Assembly (NCBI GenBank): GCA_963726825.1
Contig: CAVSDT010000001.1
Location: forward strand, 434,001-498,000
Direction of reading: 5' to 3'
DNA length: 64,000 nucleotides
Source of the DNA: DATLGB01 sp963726825
GTDB lineage: Bacteria > Actinomycetota > Thermoleophilia > Solirubrobacterales > Solirubrobacteraceae
Shown here one piece after another: positions 25,759 through 33,161 of the stretch. The notes under the pieces are model-generated. The model saw nothing but the letters and a program-made list of their open reading frames with translations. It was not told the origin of the DNA and did not search any database. Made by a program: the position numbers and the translations under genes. Every line of letters begins with the position of its first letter. Positions within the stretch are counted from its first letter, which is position 1.

Positions 25759-26627
25759 CAGCTCTGCGCGTCCCCGGCGGCGACCTGGCGCTCGGCCTCG
25801 TCCTCGGGCATCGCGAGCGCGACGTGGAGCGTGTTGGCCGAGACCTCGAGCTGCGAGCCCGGGCCGCTGAGGTCCACGTCCCAGTCCACGACCGTGTTCG
25901 TCAACCGGCCGAGGCCGTCGATCTCGACCTCGACGACGTCCCCCGGATCCATCGGCCGCGAGTTGGCCGGGGTGCCGGTGAGCACGACGTCGCCCGGCTC
26001 GAGCGTGATGAGCCGCGACAGGTCGGCGAGCTGGTAGGCGACGCCCCAGATCAGGTCGGCGGTCGTCGCCTCCTGCACGACCTCGCCGTTGAGGATCGTG
26101 CGCAGGTGGAAGTCGGTGGGGTCGAAGTCGGCCGCCGGGGTCAGCGCGGGGCCGATCGGCAGGAAGCCGTCCTGGCCCTTCACGCGCAGCATCGAGCCGC
26201 GGTCGGCATGGCGGAAGTCGTGCAGGCCGACGTCGTTGGCGGGCGCGTAGCCGGCGACGTAGGAGAGCGCGTCCGCCTCGCTGACGCCCTTCATCCGGCG
26301 CCCGACGACGACGGCCAGCTCCCCCTCGTAGTTGAGGAACCGCGCGCCGCGCGGGCGGCGCAGCTCGCCGCGATGTCCGTTGAGCGTCGTCGGCGGCTTC
26401 ATGAAGTACGACGGCTCGGGCGGGGTGCGCGCCGCGTACTCCGTCAGCCGGCTGCGGTAGGTGAGGTGGACGGCGATGACCTTCGAGGGCGTCACGGGCG
26501 CCAGGAAGCTCGCGTCGGCTGCGGCCACGCGCTCACCGTCGTCGAAGACGACCTCGGCGCCCTCGAGCCGCCCCCACGTGGGGGACGCCCCTCGGAGGAC
26601 TCGCACGGCGGGACCGTGGATCTCCAT
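25758..26627 (-). CDS. Fumarylacetoacetate hydrolase-family protein
   Basis: A 289-residue FAH-fold enzyme. The acidic metal ligands are visible in RFLNYEGELAVVVG and in APANDVGLHDFRH, with KGQDGFLPIGPAL and TGTPANSRPMDPGD as conserved loops. The family includes hydrolases, decarboxylases and isomerases of meta-cleavage pathways such as homoprotocatechuate (HpaG). It is the first gene of the eight-gene operon; the ATG at 26627 starts almost at the predicted transcription start and has no Shine-Dalgarno. A GntR regulator diverges 53 bp away. Confidence 0.92.
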   Translation of the reverse strand: MEIHGPAVRVLRGASPTWGRLEGAEVVFDDGERVAAADASFLAPVTPSKVIAVHLTYRSRLTEYAARTPPEPSYFMKPPTTLNGHRGELRRPRGARFLNYEGELAVVVGRRMKGVSEADALSYVAGYAPANDVGLHDFRHADRGSMLRVKGQDGFLPIGPALTPAADFDPTDFHLRTILNGEVVQEATTADLIWGVAYQLADLSRLITLEPGDVVLTGTPANSRPMDPGDVVEVEIDGLGRLTNTVVDWDVDLSGPGSQLEVSANTLHVALAMPEDEAERQVAAGDAQS

Positions 26628-26634
26628 CGGCGGG

Positions 26635-26662
26635 AATGTATCCATTCGACTTTCGTTGTCAA
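26635..26662 (-). promoter_or_regulatory. Sigma-70-like promoter of the catabolic operon, probably leaderless
   Basis: Read leftward, TTGACA (26657-26662) and TACATT (26635-26640) are separated by 16 bases. Transcription would start about 7 bases on, at or one base from the FAH ATG (26627). The gap is AT-rich compared with its surroundings. AATG/CATT around 26635-26645 forms a small inverted repeat that could belong to a GntR operator. Confidence 0.6.
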
Positions 26663-26680
26663 GTCCGTATCCTCCGCCCT

Positions 26681-27364
26681 GTGGCACCCCCCGCCTCAGG
26701 CCTGCAGGTCGCCCGGATCGAGCCCGCCTCGGTCGTCACGCTCGCCTACGAGCGCATCCGCACGCTGATCCTCAGCGGGGACGTCGCGCCGGGCACGCGG
26801 CTGGCCCAGGTCGAGCTCGCCGAGCGCCTCGGCGTCTCCCGCACGCCAGTCCGGGAGGCCCTCCGACGCCTGGCGGGCGAGGGGCTCGTGGACTTCCGCG
26901 ACCAGCGCGGCTTCCGCGTCGCCGACATCGCGCTCGAGGACGTGCTGCGCCGGCTCGAGGTCCGCCTGATCCTGGAGCCCGGCGGCGCCGGTCTCGCCGC
27001 GGAACGCCGCACGAACGCCGACATCGAGGCGATGGCGGCGACGATCGCCGACGAGCGCGCCGCCACCGACGGCGTCGCCGTCCACGACGCCTCGCGCGCC
27101 TTCCACGTCGCGCTCGCCACGGCGTCCGGCAACCGCGAGCTCGCCCTCACGCTCGAGGGGCTGTGGCTGAAGGAGGTCGGGCGGCGGCTGCTCGCGCGTC
27201 GCAACGCCGAGCCGGACTGGCATCTCGCCGACGCCGACGAGCACGAGGGGATCCTCGCCGCGGTGCGCGACCGCGATCCCCGCCGCGCGGCGGCGCTGAC
27301 CGAGGCGCACGTGCGCGCCGCGCTGCGCCACTGGGAGCACCCGTTGGACGCGCCGGCGGCCTGA
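26681..27364 (+). CDS. GntR-family regulator, FadR/FCD subfamily
   Basis: A 227-residue repressor-type regulator. The N-terminal winged helix reads RIRTLILSGDVAPGTRLAQV, ELAERLGVSRTPVREALRRL and EGLVDFRDQRGFRV, the classical GntR DNA-reading part. The C-terminal all-alpha FCD domain keeps metal/effector residues in SRAFHVALATASGNREL and DADEHEGILAAV. It diverges from the catabolic operon across 53 bp and probably controls both it and the downstream decarboxylase gene. GTG 26681 was chosen because the helix-turn-helix homology begins shortly after; no ATG is available. Confidence 0.93.
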   Translation: MAPPASGLQVARIEPASVVTLAYERIRTLILSGDVAPGTRLAQVELAERLGVSRTPVREALRRLAGEGLVDFRDQRGFRVADIALEDVLRRLEVRLILEPGGAGLAAERRTNADIEAMAATIADERAATDGVAVHDASRAFHVALATASGNRELALTLEGLWLKEVGRRLLARRNAEPDWHLADADEHEGILAAVRDRDPRRAAALTEAHVRAALRHWEHPLDAPAA

Positions 27365-27378
27365 CGTACGCTGCGCCG

Positions 27379-28785
27379 ATGGCCGAGCCGCTCCTGCATC
27401 AGGACGTCCAGCTGCCGGCGTTGGCCGACCGGGAGCGGGTCCTCGAGGACCTGCACCGCTTGATCTCCCGCGCCTGGGAGTCCTTCGACCACCCGCGCCC
27501 GACGGAGCCGGGACTGGACGAGATCGTCGTCGCCGCGATGGACGCCGGGCTGCCGGCGCGGCCGGGCGCCGTCGGGCCCGCGCTGGCCGACGCGACGCAC
27601 CTCCTGGACGCGTCCATCTCCCCCTCGCGGCCGCTGTACCTCGCCTACATCGGCTCCACGGGCCTGGAGATCGGCGTCCTCGCGAGCGCCCTCGCCGCCA
27701 CCTACGACGTCAACCTCGCCTCCAGCGCCGGCGGCGCGGAGCTGATCGAGCGCCAGGCGATCGCCTGGGCCGGTCAGCTCGTCGGCTACGGCGTCGCCGA
27801 GGGCGTGTTCACCTCGGGCGGGATGACGTCCAACCTCACCGCGCTGCTCGCCGCGCGCGAGTACGCCCTCCCCGGCTCGCGCGAGGACGGGCTGTTCGGC
27901 GCGCGGGCGGCCGTCTACTGCTCCGCGGAGGCGCACCACTCCGTCGTGCGCGCCGTGGAGGCGATGGGCCTCGGGCGCAGCGCCGTGCGCATGGTCGCCC
28001 AGGACCGCCTGCGGCGGATGGACCCGGCCGACCTGCGCGCGCGGATCGCGGCCGACGTGGACGCGGGCGTGGTCCCCGTCGCCGTCGTCGCCACGGCCGG
28101 CACGACGCTCACCGGCGCCGTCGACCCGCTCGACGCGATCGCCGACGTGTGCGCCGACGTGGACCCCGCGCGGCCCGTCTGGCTCCACGTCGACGGCGCC
28201 TATGGCCTCCCCGCGGCCGCGACCGACCACGCCCGCGCCCTGTTCGCCGGCCTGGACCGCGCGGACTCCGTCACGCTCGACGCCCACAAGTGGCTCGGCG
28301 TGCAGAAGAGCTGCAGCGCCGTCCTGCTGCGCGCGACGGGACACCTGCAGCAGGCCTTCGCCCACGACGAGCGCTACATGCTCCACGAGGGCGACCAGGC
28401 CAACCCGGTCGACCGCACGCTGGAGTACTCGCGCCCGCTGCGCTCCCTGCGGCTGTGGCTGGCGCTGCGCGTCCACGGGGCCGATCAGTACCGCGCCTGG
28501 ATCACCCACACGCTGCGGCTCGCCGACCGCCTGGCGGCCCAGATCCGCGCCGACGACGACTTCGAGCTGTTGCACGAGCCGATGCTGTCGACGCTGTGCT
28601 TCCGCCACCGCAGCGCGGACAACGTCGCGCTCGCCGACGCGATCCAGCGCGACGGGCGGGTGTTCCTCGCGGCGGCGATGGTCGACGATCAGCCCTGCCT
28701 GCGGGTGACGTTCGTCAACTTCCGCACGACGGAGGAGGAGACGGACCTCGTCCTCACCGTCGCGCGGGAGCTCGCTCAGCCGTAG
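27379..28785 (+). CDS. PLP-dependent group II decarboxylase (aromatic amino acid type)
   Basis: A 468-residue fold-type I PLP enzyme of the glutamate/aromatic-L-amino-acid decarboxylase family. The PLP lysine is Lys304 in LDAHKWLGVQK; the ring-stacking His is in CSAEAHHSVVRA and the PLP-contacting Asp in LHVDGAYGLP. The SSAGGAELIERQ and TSGGMTSNLTALLAAR stretches are strongly conserved. It follows the GntR gene by 14 bp and lies beside the amine-catabolic operon, so it may make the amine that the ligase then glutamylates. Its end overlaps the convergent ABC1 kinase gene by 10 bp. Confidence 0.93.
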   Translation: MAEPLLHQDVQLPALADRERVLEDLHRLISRAWESFDHPRPTEPGLDEIVVAAMDAGLPARPGAVGPALADATHLLDASISPSRPLYLAYIGSTGLEIGVLASALAATYDVNLASSAGGAELIERQAIAWAGQLVGYGVAEGVFTSGGMTSNLTALLAAREYALPGSREDGLFGARAAVYCSAEAHHSVVRAVEAMGLGRSAVRMVAQDRLRRMDPADLRARIAADVDAGVVPVAVVATAGTTLTGAVDPLDAIADVCADVDPARPVWLHVDGAYGLPAAATDHARALFAGLDRADSVTLDAHKWLGVQKSCSAVLLRATGHLQQAFAHDERYMLHEGDQANPVDRTLEYSRPLRSLRLWLALRVHGADQYRAWITHTLRLADRLAAQIRADDDFELLHEPMLSTLCFRHRSADNVALADAIQRDGRVFLAAAMVDDQPCLRVTFVNFRTTEEETDLVLTVARELAQP

Positions 28786-30146
28786 AAGGCGGCCTCCTGG
28801 CGACCGAGCTCCGTGCGCGGCGGGTCGCCGTACATCCACTCGCGGGCGATGGCGTGCCAGTTGGCGGTGGCGCCGAGCTGGGCCAGCACGGCGAGCGTCA
28901 GCGTCTCCACCCGGCGGCCGAAGAGGTGGTCGGCCGGCAGCGACTCGTGCCGCATCTGCCCGAAGTGCGAGGAGCGCGGGTCGCTCATCTCGATCACGAC
29001 GTCCGTGGCGATCTGGGGGGTGAGGGTCACCTCGCGGTCCTCGAGGTACCACCAGGTCGCGTCGACGAGCTGGGCGAGCACCCCCTCGGGCTCGAAGCGG
29101 CTCGGGTCGGGGAGGAAGCCGGTGCGCGCCCAGATGTCGAACAGCCCCTGCGCGTCCCCCTCGTGGCCGGCCCGCTGGCAGGCGAGCTCGACCTCGATCA
29201 GCTCCGGGGGCATGCGCTTGAAGAGGCCGAAGTCCAGGAACGCGACCCGGCCGTCGGGGAGCAGCATCGAGTTGCCCGGGTGCGGGTCGCCGCTGAACTG
29301 CGCGTGGCGGTACATGCAGCCGAAGTAGAAGCGGAAGAGGATCTCCCCGTAGCGGTCGCGCTCCGCCTGGGGGCGCTCGCGGATCGCGTCGAAGCCCTCG
29401 CCGTGCACGAACTCCGAGACCATCACCCGCTCGCGCGAGAGCTCCGTGACGACGTCGGGGACGACGATGAACGGGTGCTCGCGGAAGATGCGCGCCAGCG
29501 CCCGCTGGTTGCCGGCCTCGAGCTCGTAGTCGAGCTCCTCGTGGATGCGGTCGCGGATCTCGACCGCGGTGGACTTCACGTCGAGGCCCGGGGCGACGCT
29601 CTTGGCGAGGCGCAGCAGCATCCCGAGGTTCTGCATGTCCGCGCGGACCGCCTCGGCCACGCGTGGGTACTGGACCTTGACCGCGACCTCGCGGCCGTCG
29701 TGCAGCACCGCGCGGTAGACCTGACCGATCGACGCCGCGGCGATCGGCGTCTCGTCGAACTCGGCGAAGGACGCCGACAGCTTCTCGCCCAGCTCGGACT
29801 CGATCACCTTGCGCATGTCGGCGAAGCGGACCTTCGGCGCGGCGTCGCGCAGCTTGCCGAGCTTCTTCTGGAACTCCTCGCGGTACTCCTCGGGCACGAG
29901 ACCGACGTCCATGAACGACAGGACCTGGCCGATCTTCATCGCCGCGCCCTTCATCGTCCCGAGGACGTCGACGATCTGGTTGGCCGTCTCGATCTGGCGG
30001 CGCTCGAGCGCGGCGCGCTTGCCGTCGTCGCCACGCGTGACGTTCGCCGCGCGCGTGCCCATCTGGCGCGCCGCGGTCCCCGCCGCCAACCGCCCGACCT
30101 TCGCGGACCGTCCGATCCGCGAGGTCGGGATGCGGTCCTTAGCCAC
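28776..30146 (-). CDS. ABC1/AarF (UbiB-like) atypical kinase
   Basis: A 456-residue member of the ABC1/ADCK/UbiB family. The KxGQ motif (AAMKIGQVLSFMD), the alanine-rich nucleotide loop (AAASIGQVYRA), the VAVKVQYP lysine strand, EELDYELEAGNQ, and the catalytic QFSGDPHPGN and FLDFGLF are all present. No transmembrane segment is evident. Relatives support quinone or lipid metabolism; the partner pathway here is unknown. The start is GTG 30146, which overlaps the preceding MBL gene by 8 bp, so the two are coupled. The 3' end overlaps the PLP decarboxylase gene. Confidence 0.92.
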   Translation of the reverse strand: MAKDRIPTSRIGRSAKVGRLAAGTAARQMGTRAANVTRGDDGKRAALERRQIETANQIVDVLGTMKGAAMKIGQVLSFMDVGLVPEEYREEFQKKLGKLRDAAPKVRFADMRKVIESELGEKLSASFAEFDETPIAAASIGQVYRAVLHDGREVAVKVQYPRVAEAVRADMQNLGMLLRLAKSVAPGLDVKSTAVEIRDRIHEELDYELEAGNQRALARIFREHPFIVVPDVVTELSRERVMVSEFVHGEGFDAIRERPQAERDRYGEILFRFYFGCMYRHAQFSGDPHPGNSMLLPDGRVAFLDFGLFKRMPPELIEVELACQRAGHEGDAQGLFDIWARTGFLPDPSRFEPEGVLAQLVDATWWYLEDREVTLTPQIATDVVIEMSDPRSSHFGQMRHESLPADHLFGRRVETLTLAVLAQLGATANWHAIAREWMYGDPPRTELGRQEAAFYG

Positions 30147-30876
30147 GCTCGACCTGCGAGCCGCCGACGATGTCGTCGGTGCCGTCCTCCCAGCGGATCC
30201 AGGCCTTGTGGCCGCCGTCGTAGTCGGGCCCCCACAGGACGAGGGTCGCGGGCTTGTCCCACACGGTGACGGGCTCGTCGCCCTCGGGGTCCTTGCCGTT
30301 CCAGACCCGCACGAAGGCGTTGGACTCGAGCTCCTCGGCCACCGTCGTCGGGTCGGTGTGGCCCGGATGGATGGTGACGTGGCCCGGCAGCGCGAGCAGC
30401 TTGTCCAGCACGGAGGACCGCAGGTCCGCGTAGGAGGTCGACCCGGGCGCGCGCACGCCACCGACGGAGCCCTTGAACAGGGTGTCGCCCGTGAACAGCT
30501 CGGTGCCGTCGACGAGCAGCGCGAGCATCCCCGAGGTGTGGCCGGGGGTGTGGAAGGTCTGGACCTTCAGCCCGGCGACGGTCAGCTCGCCCTCCGCGGG
30601 CAGCTCGCCCGTGACGCCGTCGACGGTCTCGTCCGGGTGGGCGAGCACCTCGAGGTCCGGCCAGCGGTCGGTCAGCAGCGGCAGCTCCTGCACGTGGTCG
30701 CCGTGGCGGTGGGTCAGGAGCACGTGGGTCGGGGTCAGCCCGAGCTCGTCGGCCTTGTCCATCAGGGGCTTGACCGGACCGCCGGCGTCGACGAAGAACG
30801 CCTCGCCGCCCTTGTCGCCCGCGACGAGGTAGGTGTTCGACAGGAAGTCGTCGTTCATCGAGCGCTCGAGGATCAT
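30139..30876 (-). CDS. Metallo-beta-lactamase-fold hydrolase (glyoxalase II-like)
   Basis: A 245-residue MBL protein with the full THRHGDHVQE motif, FHTPGHTSGMLALL and LFTGDTLFKGSVGG, which together give a two-metal site of the hydroxyacylglutathione-hydrolase type. The C-terminus is unusual for glyoxalase II: a short Trp-rich segment (LVLWGPDYDGGHKAWIRWED) replaces the thiol-binding tail. It diverges from a glyoxalase I-like gene across 32 bp, suggesting a methylglyoxal or thioester detoxification pair, probably with a thiol other than glutathione. ATG 30876 is used; ATG 30858 is an alternative. Confidence 0.85.
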   Translation of the reverse strand: MILERSMNDDFLSNTYLVAGDKGGEAFFVDAGGPVKPLMDKADELGLTPTHVLLTHRHGDHVQELPLLTDRWPDLEVLAHPDETVDGVTGELPAEGELTVAGLKVQTFHTPGHTSGMLALLVDGTELFTGDTLFKGSVGGVRAPGSTSYADLRSSVLDKLLALPGHVTIHPGHTDPTTVAEELESNAFVRVWNGKDPEGDEPVTVWDKPATLVLWGPDYDGGHKAWIRWEDGTDDIVGGSQVERG

Positions 30877-30908
30877 GCTCTCGACGGTACCCGGGTACGG
30901 TCGGACGC

Positions 30909-31286
30909 ATGGCCTCCGAACTGATCCACACCTGCTACCGGATCGGCGACATCGACCGCTCCGTCGCCTTCTACGAGGCGCTCGGCTTCGAGGAGCGCCG
31001 CCGGATGGACATCCGCGACGAGGCGATCAACGTCTTCATGGGCCTCCCCGGCGACGGCGACCGCCTCGAGCTGACCTACAACCACGGCGTCTCGGAGTAC
31101 GAGCTGGGCACGGGCTACAACCACGTCGCCGTCACCGTCGAGGACCTCGACGGGACCCTCACCGGGCTCGCCGAGCAGGGCATCGACCCCGAGAAGCCGC
31201 CCTACCAGGTGCGCGAGGGCGGCTCGCGGATCTGCTTCGTGCGCGACCCGGACGGCTACCGCATCGAGCTCATCGAGCGCGCCTGA
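30909..31286 (+). CDS. VOC-family protein, glyoxalase I-like
   Basis: A 125-residue single VOC module. His in LIHTCYRIGDIDRSVAFY, Glu in DRLELTYN, His in GYNHVAVTVEDL and Glu in GYRIELIERA give the four metal ligands of lactoylglutathione lyases, and FVRDPDGYRIELIE is the family end. It would isomerise a hemithioacetal of methylglyoxal with a cellular thiol. It starts at ATG 30909, 32 bp from the divergent MBL gene, and lies 21 bp before the Ppx gene. Confidence 0.88.
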   Translation: MASELIHTCYRIGDIDRSVAFYEALGFEERRRMDIRDEAINVFMGLPGDGDRLELTYNHGVSEYELGTGYNHVAVTVEDLDGTLTGLAEQGIDPEKPPYQVREGGSRICFVRDPDGYRIELIERA

Positions 31287-31307
31287 GCGGGCGGTAGCGT
31301 CAGCGGC

Positions 31308-32846
31308 GTGCGTGAGCGCCGCCAGGCCGTCATCGACTGCGGCTCCAACTCGTTCCGACTCGTGGTCTTCACGTGGCGCGACGGCCTCTGGTGGCGGCGC
31401 ACGGACGAGATCCACGAGGCCGTGCGGATCGGCGCCGGCCTCGAGGAGTCCCACGCGCTCGCCCCCGAGCCGATGGAGCGGGCGCTCGAGGTGCTCGACG
31501 TGTTCGCCCACTTCTGCCGTGCGACGGAGATCGACGACGTCCGCCCCGTCGCCACCTCCGCGATCCGCGACGCCACCAACCAGGCCGACTTCCTCGCACG
31601 CGTGCGCGAGCGCACGGACCTCGAGGTCGAGGTGCTCTCGCGCGAGGCCGAGGCGCGCTACGGCTACCTCGCCGCGGTCAACTCGACGACGCTGGCCGAC
31701 GGCGTGGCGCTGGACATCGGCGGCGGCTCGATGCAGCTCACCCACGTCGAGGGCCGGCTCGCGAGCGCCGCCCGGTCCTGGCGGATGGGCGCGGTGCGGA
31801 TGACCGAGCGCTTCCTCGACGGCAAGCGGACGTCCCCCAAGCAGGTCGCCGCCCTGCGCGCGCACGTCCAGCGCAAGCTCGCGGCGGCGGAGTGGCTGGC
31901 GGGCACGGGCGGCCACGGCGGGCGCCTGGTCGGCGTCGGCGGCGCGGTGCGCAACCTCGCCGCCGCGGTCCAGGCCGCCGAGGGCCTCATCGACCTCCCC
32001 GTCCAGGGTGTCGTCGTCTCGCGCGCGCAGCTCGCGCGGCTGATCGAGCGCCTGATGGAGCTGCCCGTCGCCGAGCGGGCGACGATCAAGGGCGTCAAGC
32101 CCGGTCGCGCGGACGTCATCCTCGCCGCCGCGCTGGTGATCGACTGCGTGATGGAGGCCGGCGCCTTCGACGGCATCGAGGCGACGGAGGCCGGGCTGCG
32201 CGAGGGGGTCTTCTTCGAGACGCTGCTGGAGGGCACCGACCCGCCGCTCTTCGACGACGTGCGCGTCGCCTCCGTGCACAACCTCGCAGCCTCCTACGAC
32301 GCCGACGCGCGCCACGCCGCCCACGTCGCGCACCTGGCGCTGGCGCTGTGGGACGACCTCGCCGACGCCGGCCTGCATCCGGGCGATGCGCGCGAGCGCG
32401 AGCTGCTGTGGGCCGCCGCGCGCCTGCACGACGTCGGCATGGCCGTCGACTACGACGACCACCACAAGCACTCGCGCTACCTCGTCCTCTCGGCGGGGAT
32501 GCCGGGCTTCTCCGCGCGCGACACCGCGCTGATCGCGCAGCTCGTGCGCTACCACCGCAAGGGCACGCCGTCGCTCGGCGTCCACGAGGACGCGACCGAC
32601 CCCGGGGACGCCGACCGTCTCATGCGCGGCGCGGCACTGCTGCGGATCGCCGAGCAGCTCGAGCGCGCCCGCGACCAGGCGGTCCAGGACGTCCACGTCA
32701 CCGTCGACGCCGACGGGGCGCAGCTGCGGCTGGCCGCCGACGCGGACGTGACGCTCGCCCGCTGGGCCGCCGACCGCCAGCGCGAGCTCTTCCAGCGGGC
32801 CTTCGGCGTCCCGCTCACCGTGAGCGGCTCTACGCTTCCCGCATGA
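31308..32846 (+). CDS. ppx: Ppx/GppA phosphatase (exopolyphosphatase) with C-terminal HD region
   Basis: A 512-residue enzyme of the Ppx/GppA family, which shortens polyphosphate or hydrolyses pppGpp. The actin-like ATPase-fold N-terminus shows DCGSNSFRLVVF (phosphate loop), ATSAIRDATN, the catalytic Glu region EAEARYGYL and DIGGGSMQLTHVEG. The C-terminal part carries an HD-type metal pattern (HAAHVAHLALAL, AARLHDVGMAVDY, HHKHSRYLVLS). Length matches two-module family members. GTG 31308 precedes MRERRQAVIDCG. Its stop overlaps the start of a small downstream gene (ATGA). Choice between polyphosphate and pppGpp is not possible by eye. Confidence 0.93.
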   Translation: MRERRQAVIDCGSNSFRLVVFTWRDGLWWRRTDEIHEAVRIGAGLEESHALAPEPMERALEVLDVFAHFCRATEIDDVRPVATSAIRDATNQADFLARVRERTDLEVEVLSREAEARYGYLAAVNSTTLADGVALDIGGGSMQLTHVEGRLASAARSWRMGAVRMTERFLDGKRTSPKQVAALRAHVQRKLAAAEWLAGTGGHGGRLVGVGGAVRNLAAAVQAAEGLIDLPVQGVVVSRAQLARLIERLMELPVAERATIKGVKPGRADVILAAALVIDCVMEAGAFDGIEATEAGLREGVFFETLLEGTDPPLFDDVRVASVHNLAASYDADARHAAHVAHLALALWDDLADAGLHPGDARERELLWAAARLHDVGMAVDYDDHHKHSRYLVLSAGMPGFSARDTALIAQLVRYHRKGTPSLGVHEDATDPGDADRLMRGAALLRIAEQLERARDQAVQDVHVTVDADGAQLRLAADADVTLARWAADRQRELFQRAFGVPLTVSGSTLPA

Positions 32847-33157
32847 GCATCGACGCCTCTGCGAAGAACATGCAGGCCGTCTGCAAGGCGAAGGAGGTCC
32901 ACAACAGGACCTGCCCGTACGGCGGCAGCGCCAACGCCGTGCACCTCAACTGGTTCGACATCGAGCGGATGGGCTGGGAGGACGGCGACACGGTCTGCGG
33001 CCTCGTCGTCCAGGGCGACGAGAAGGTCGCCACCGGCATGATGCGGGTCACCTGCGACGCCGAGCCCGACGACGATCGTCAGACCGAGGCCGAGGACGAG
33101 ACCGACGTCGTCGACGCCGTCTCCCGCGAGCGGGTGCTCGCCCCCAGCGTCAACTAG
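32843..33157 (+). CDS. Small hypothetical protein coupled to ppx
   Basis: I do not recognise this 104-residue acidic protein. It begins MSIDASAKNMQAVCKAKEV, has a four-cysteine scatter (VCKAK, RTCPYGG, TVCGLVV, VTCDAEP), a Trp-containing core (HLNWFDIERMGWEDGD) and a strongly acidic tail (EPDDDRQTEAEDETD). The cysteines could bind a metal. Its ATG overlaps the ppx stop, so it is very probably translated with it. Convergent with a secreted-protein gene 4 bp away. Confidence 0.65.
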   Translation: MSIDASAKNMQAVCKAKEVHNRTCPYGGSANAVHLNWFDIERMGWEDGDTVCGLVVQGDEKVATGMMRVTCDAEPDDDRQTEAEDETDVVDAVSRERVLAPSVN

Positions 33158-33161
33158 GCGC

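Noticed and set aside
17914..26627. P450-containing cluster considered as a secondary-metabolite locus
   Set aside because: No polyketide, peptide or terpene synthase is present, and the enzymes around it (extradiol dioxygenase, FAH, ALDH, permease, GS-like ligase) point to catabolism.
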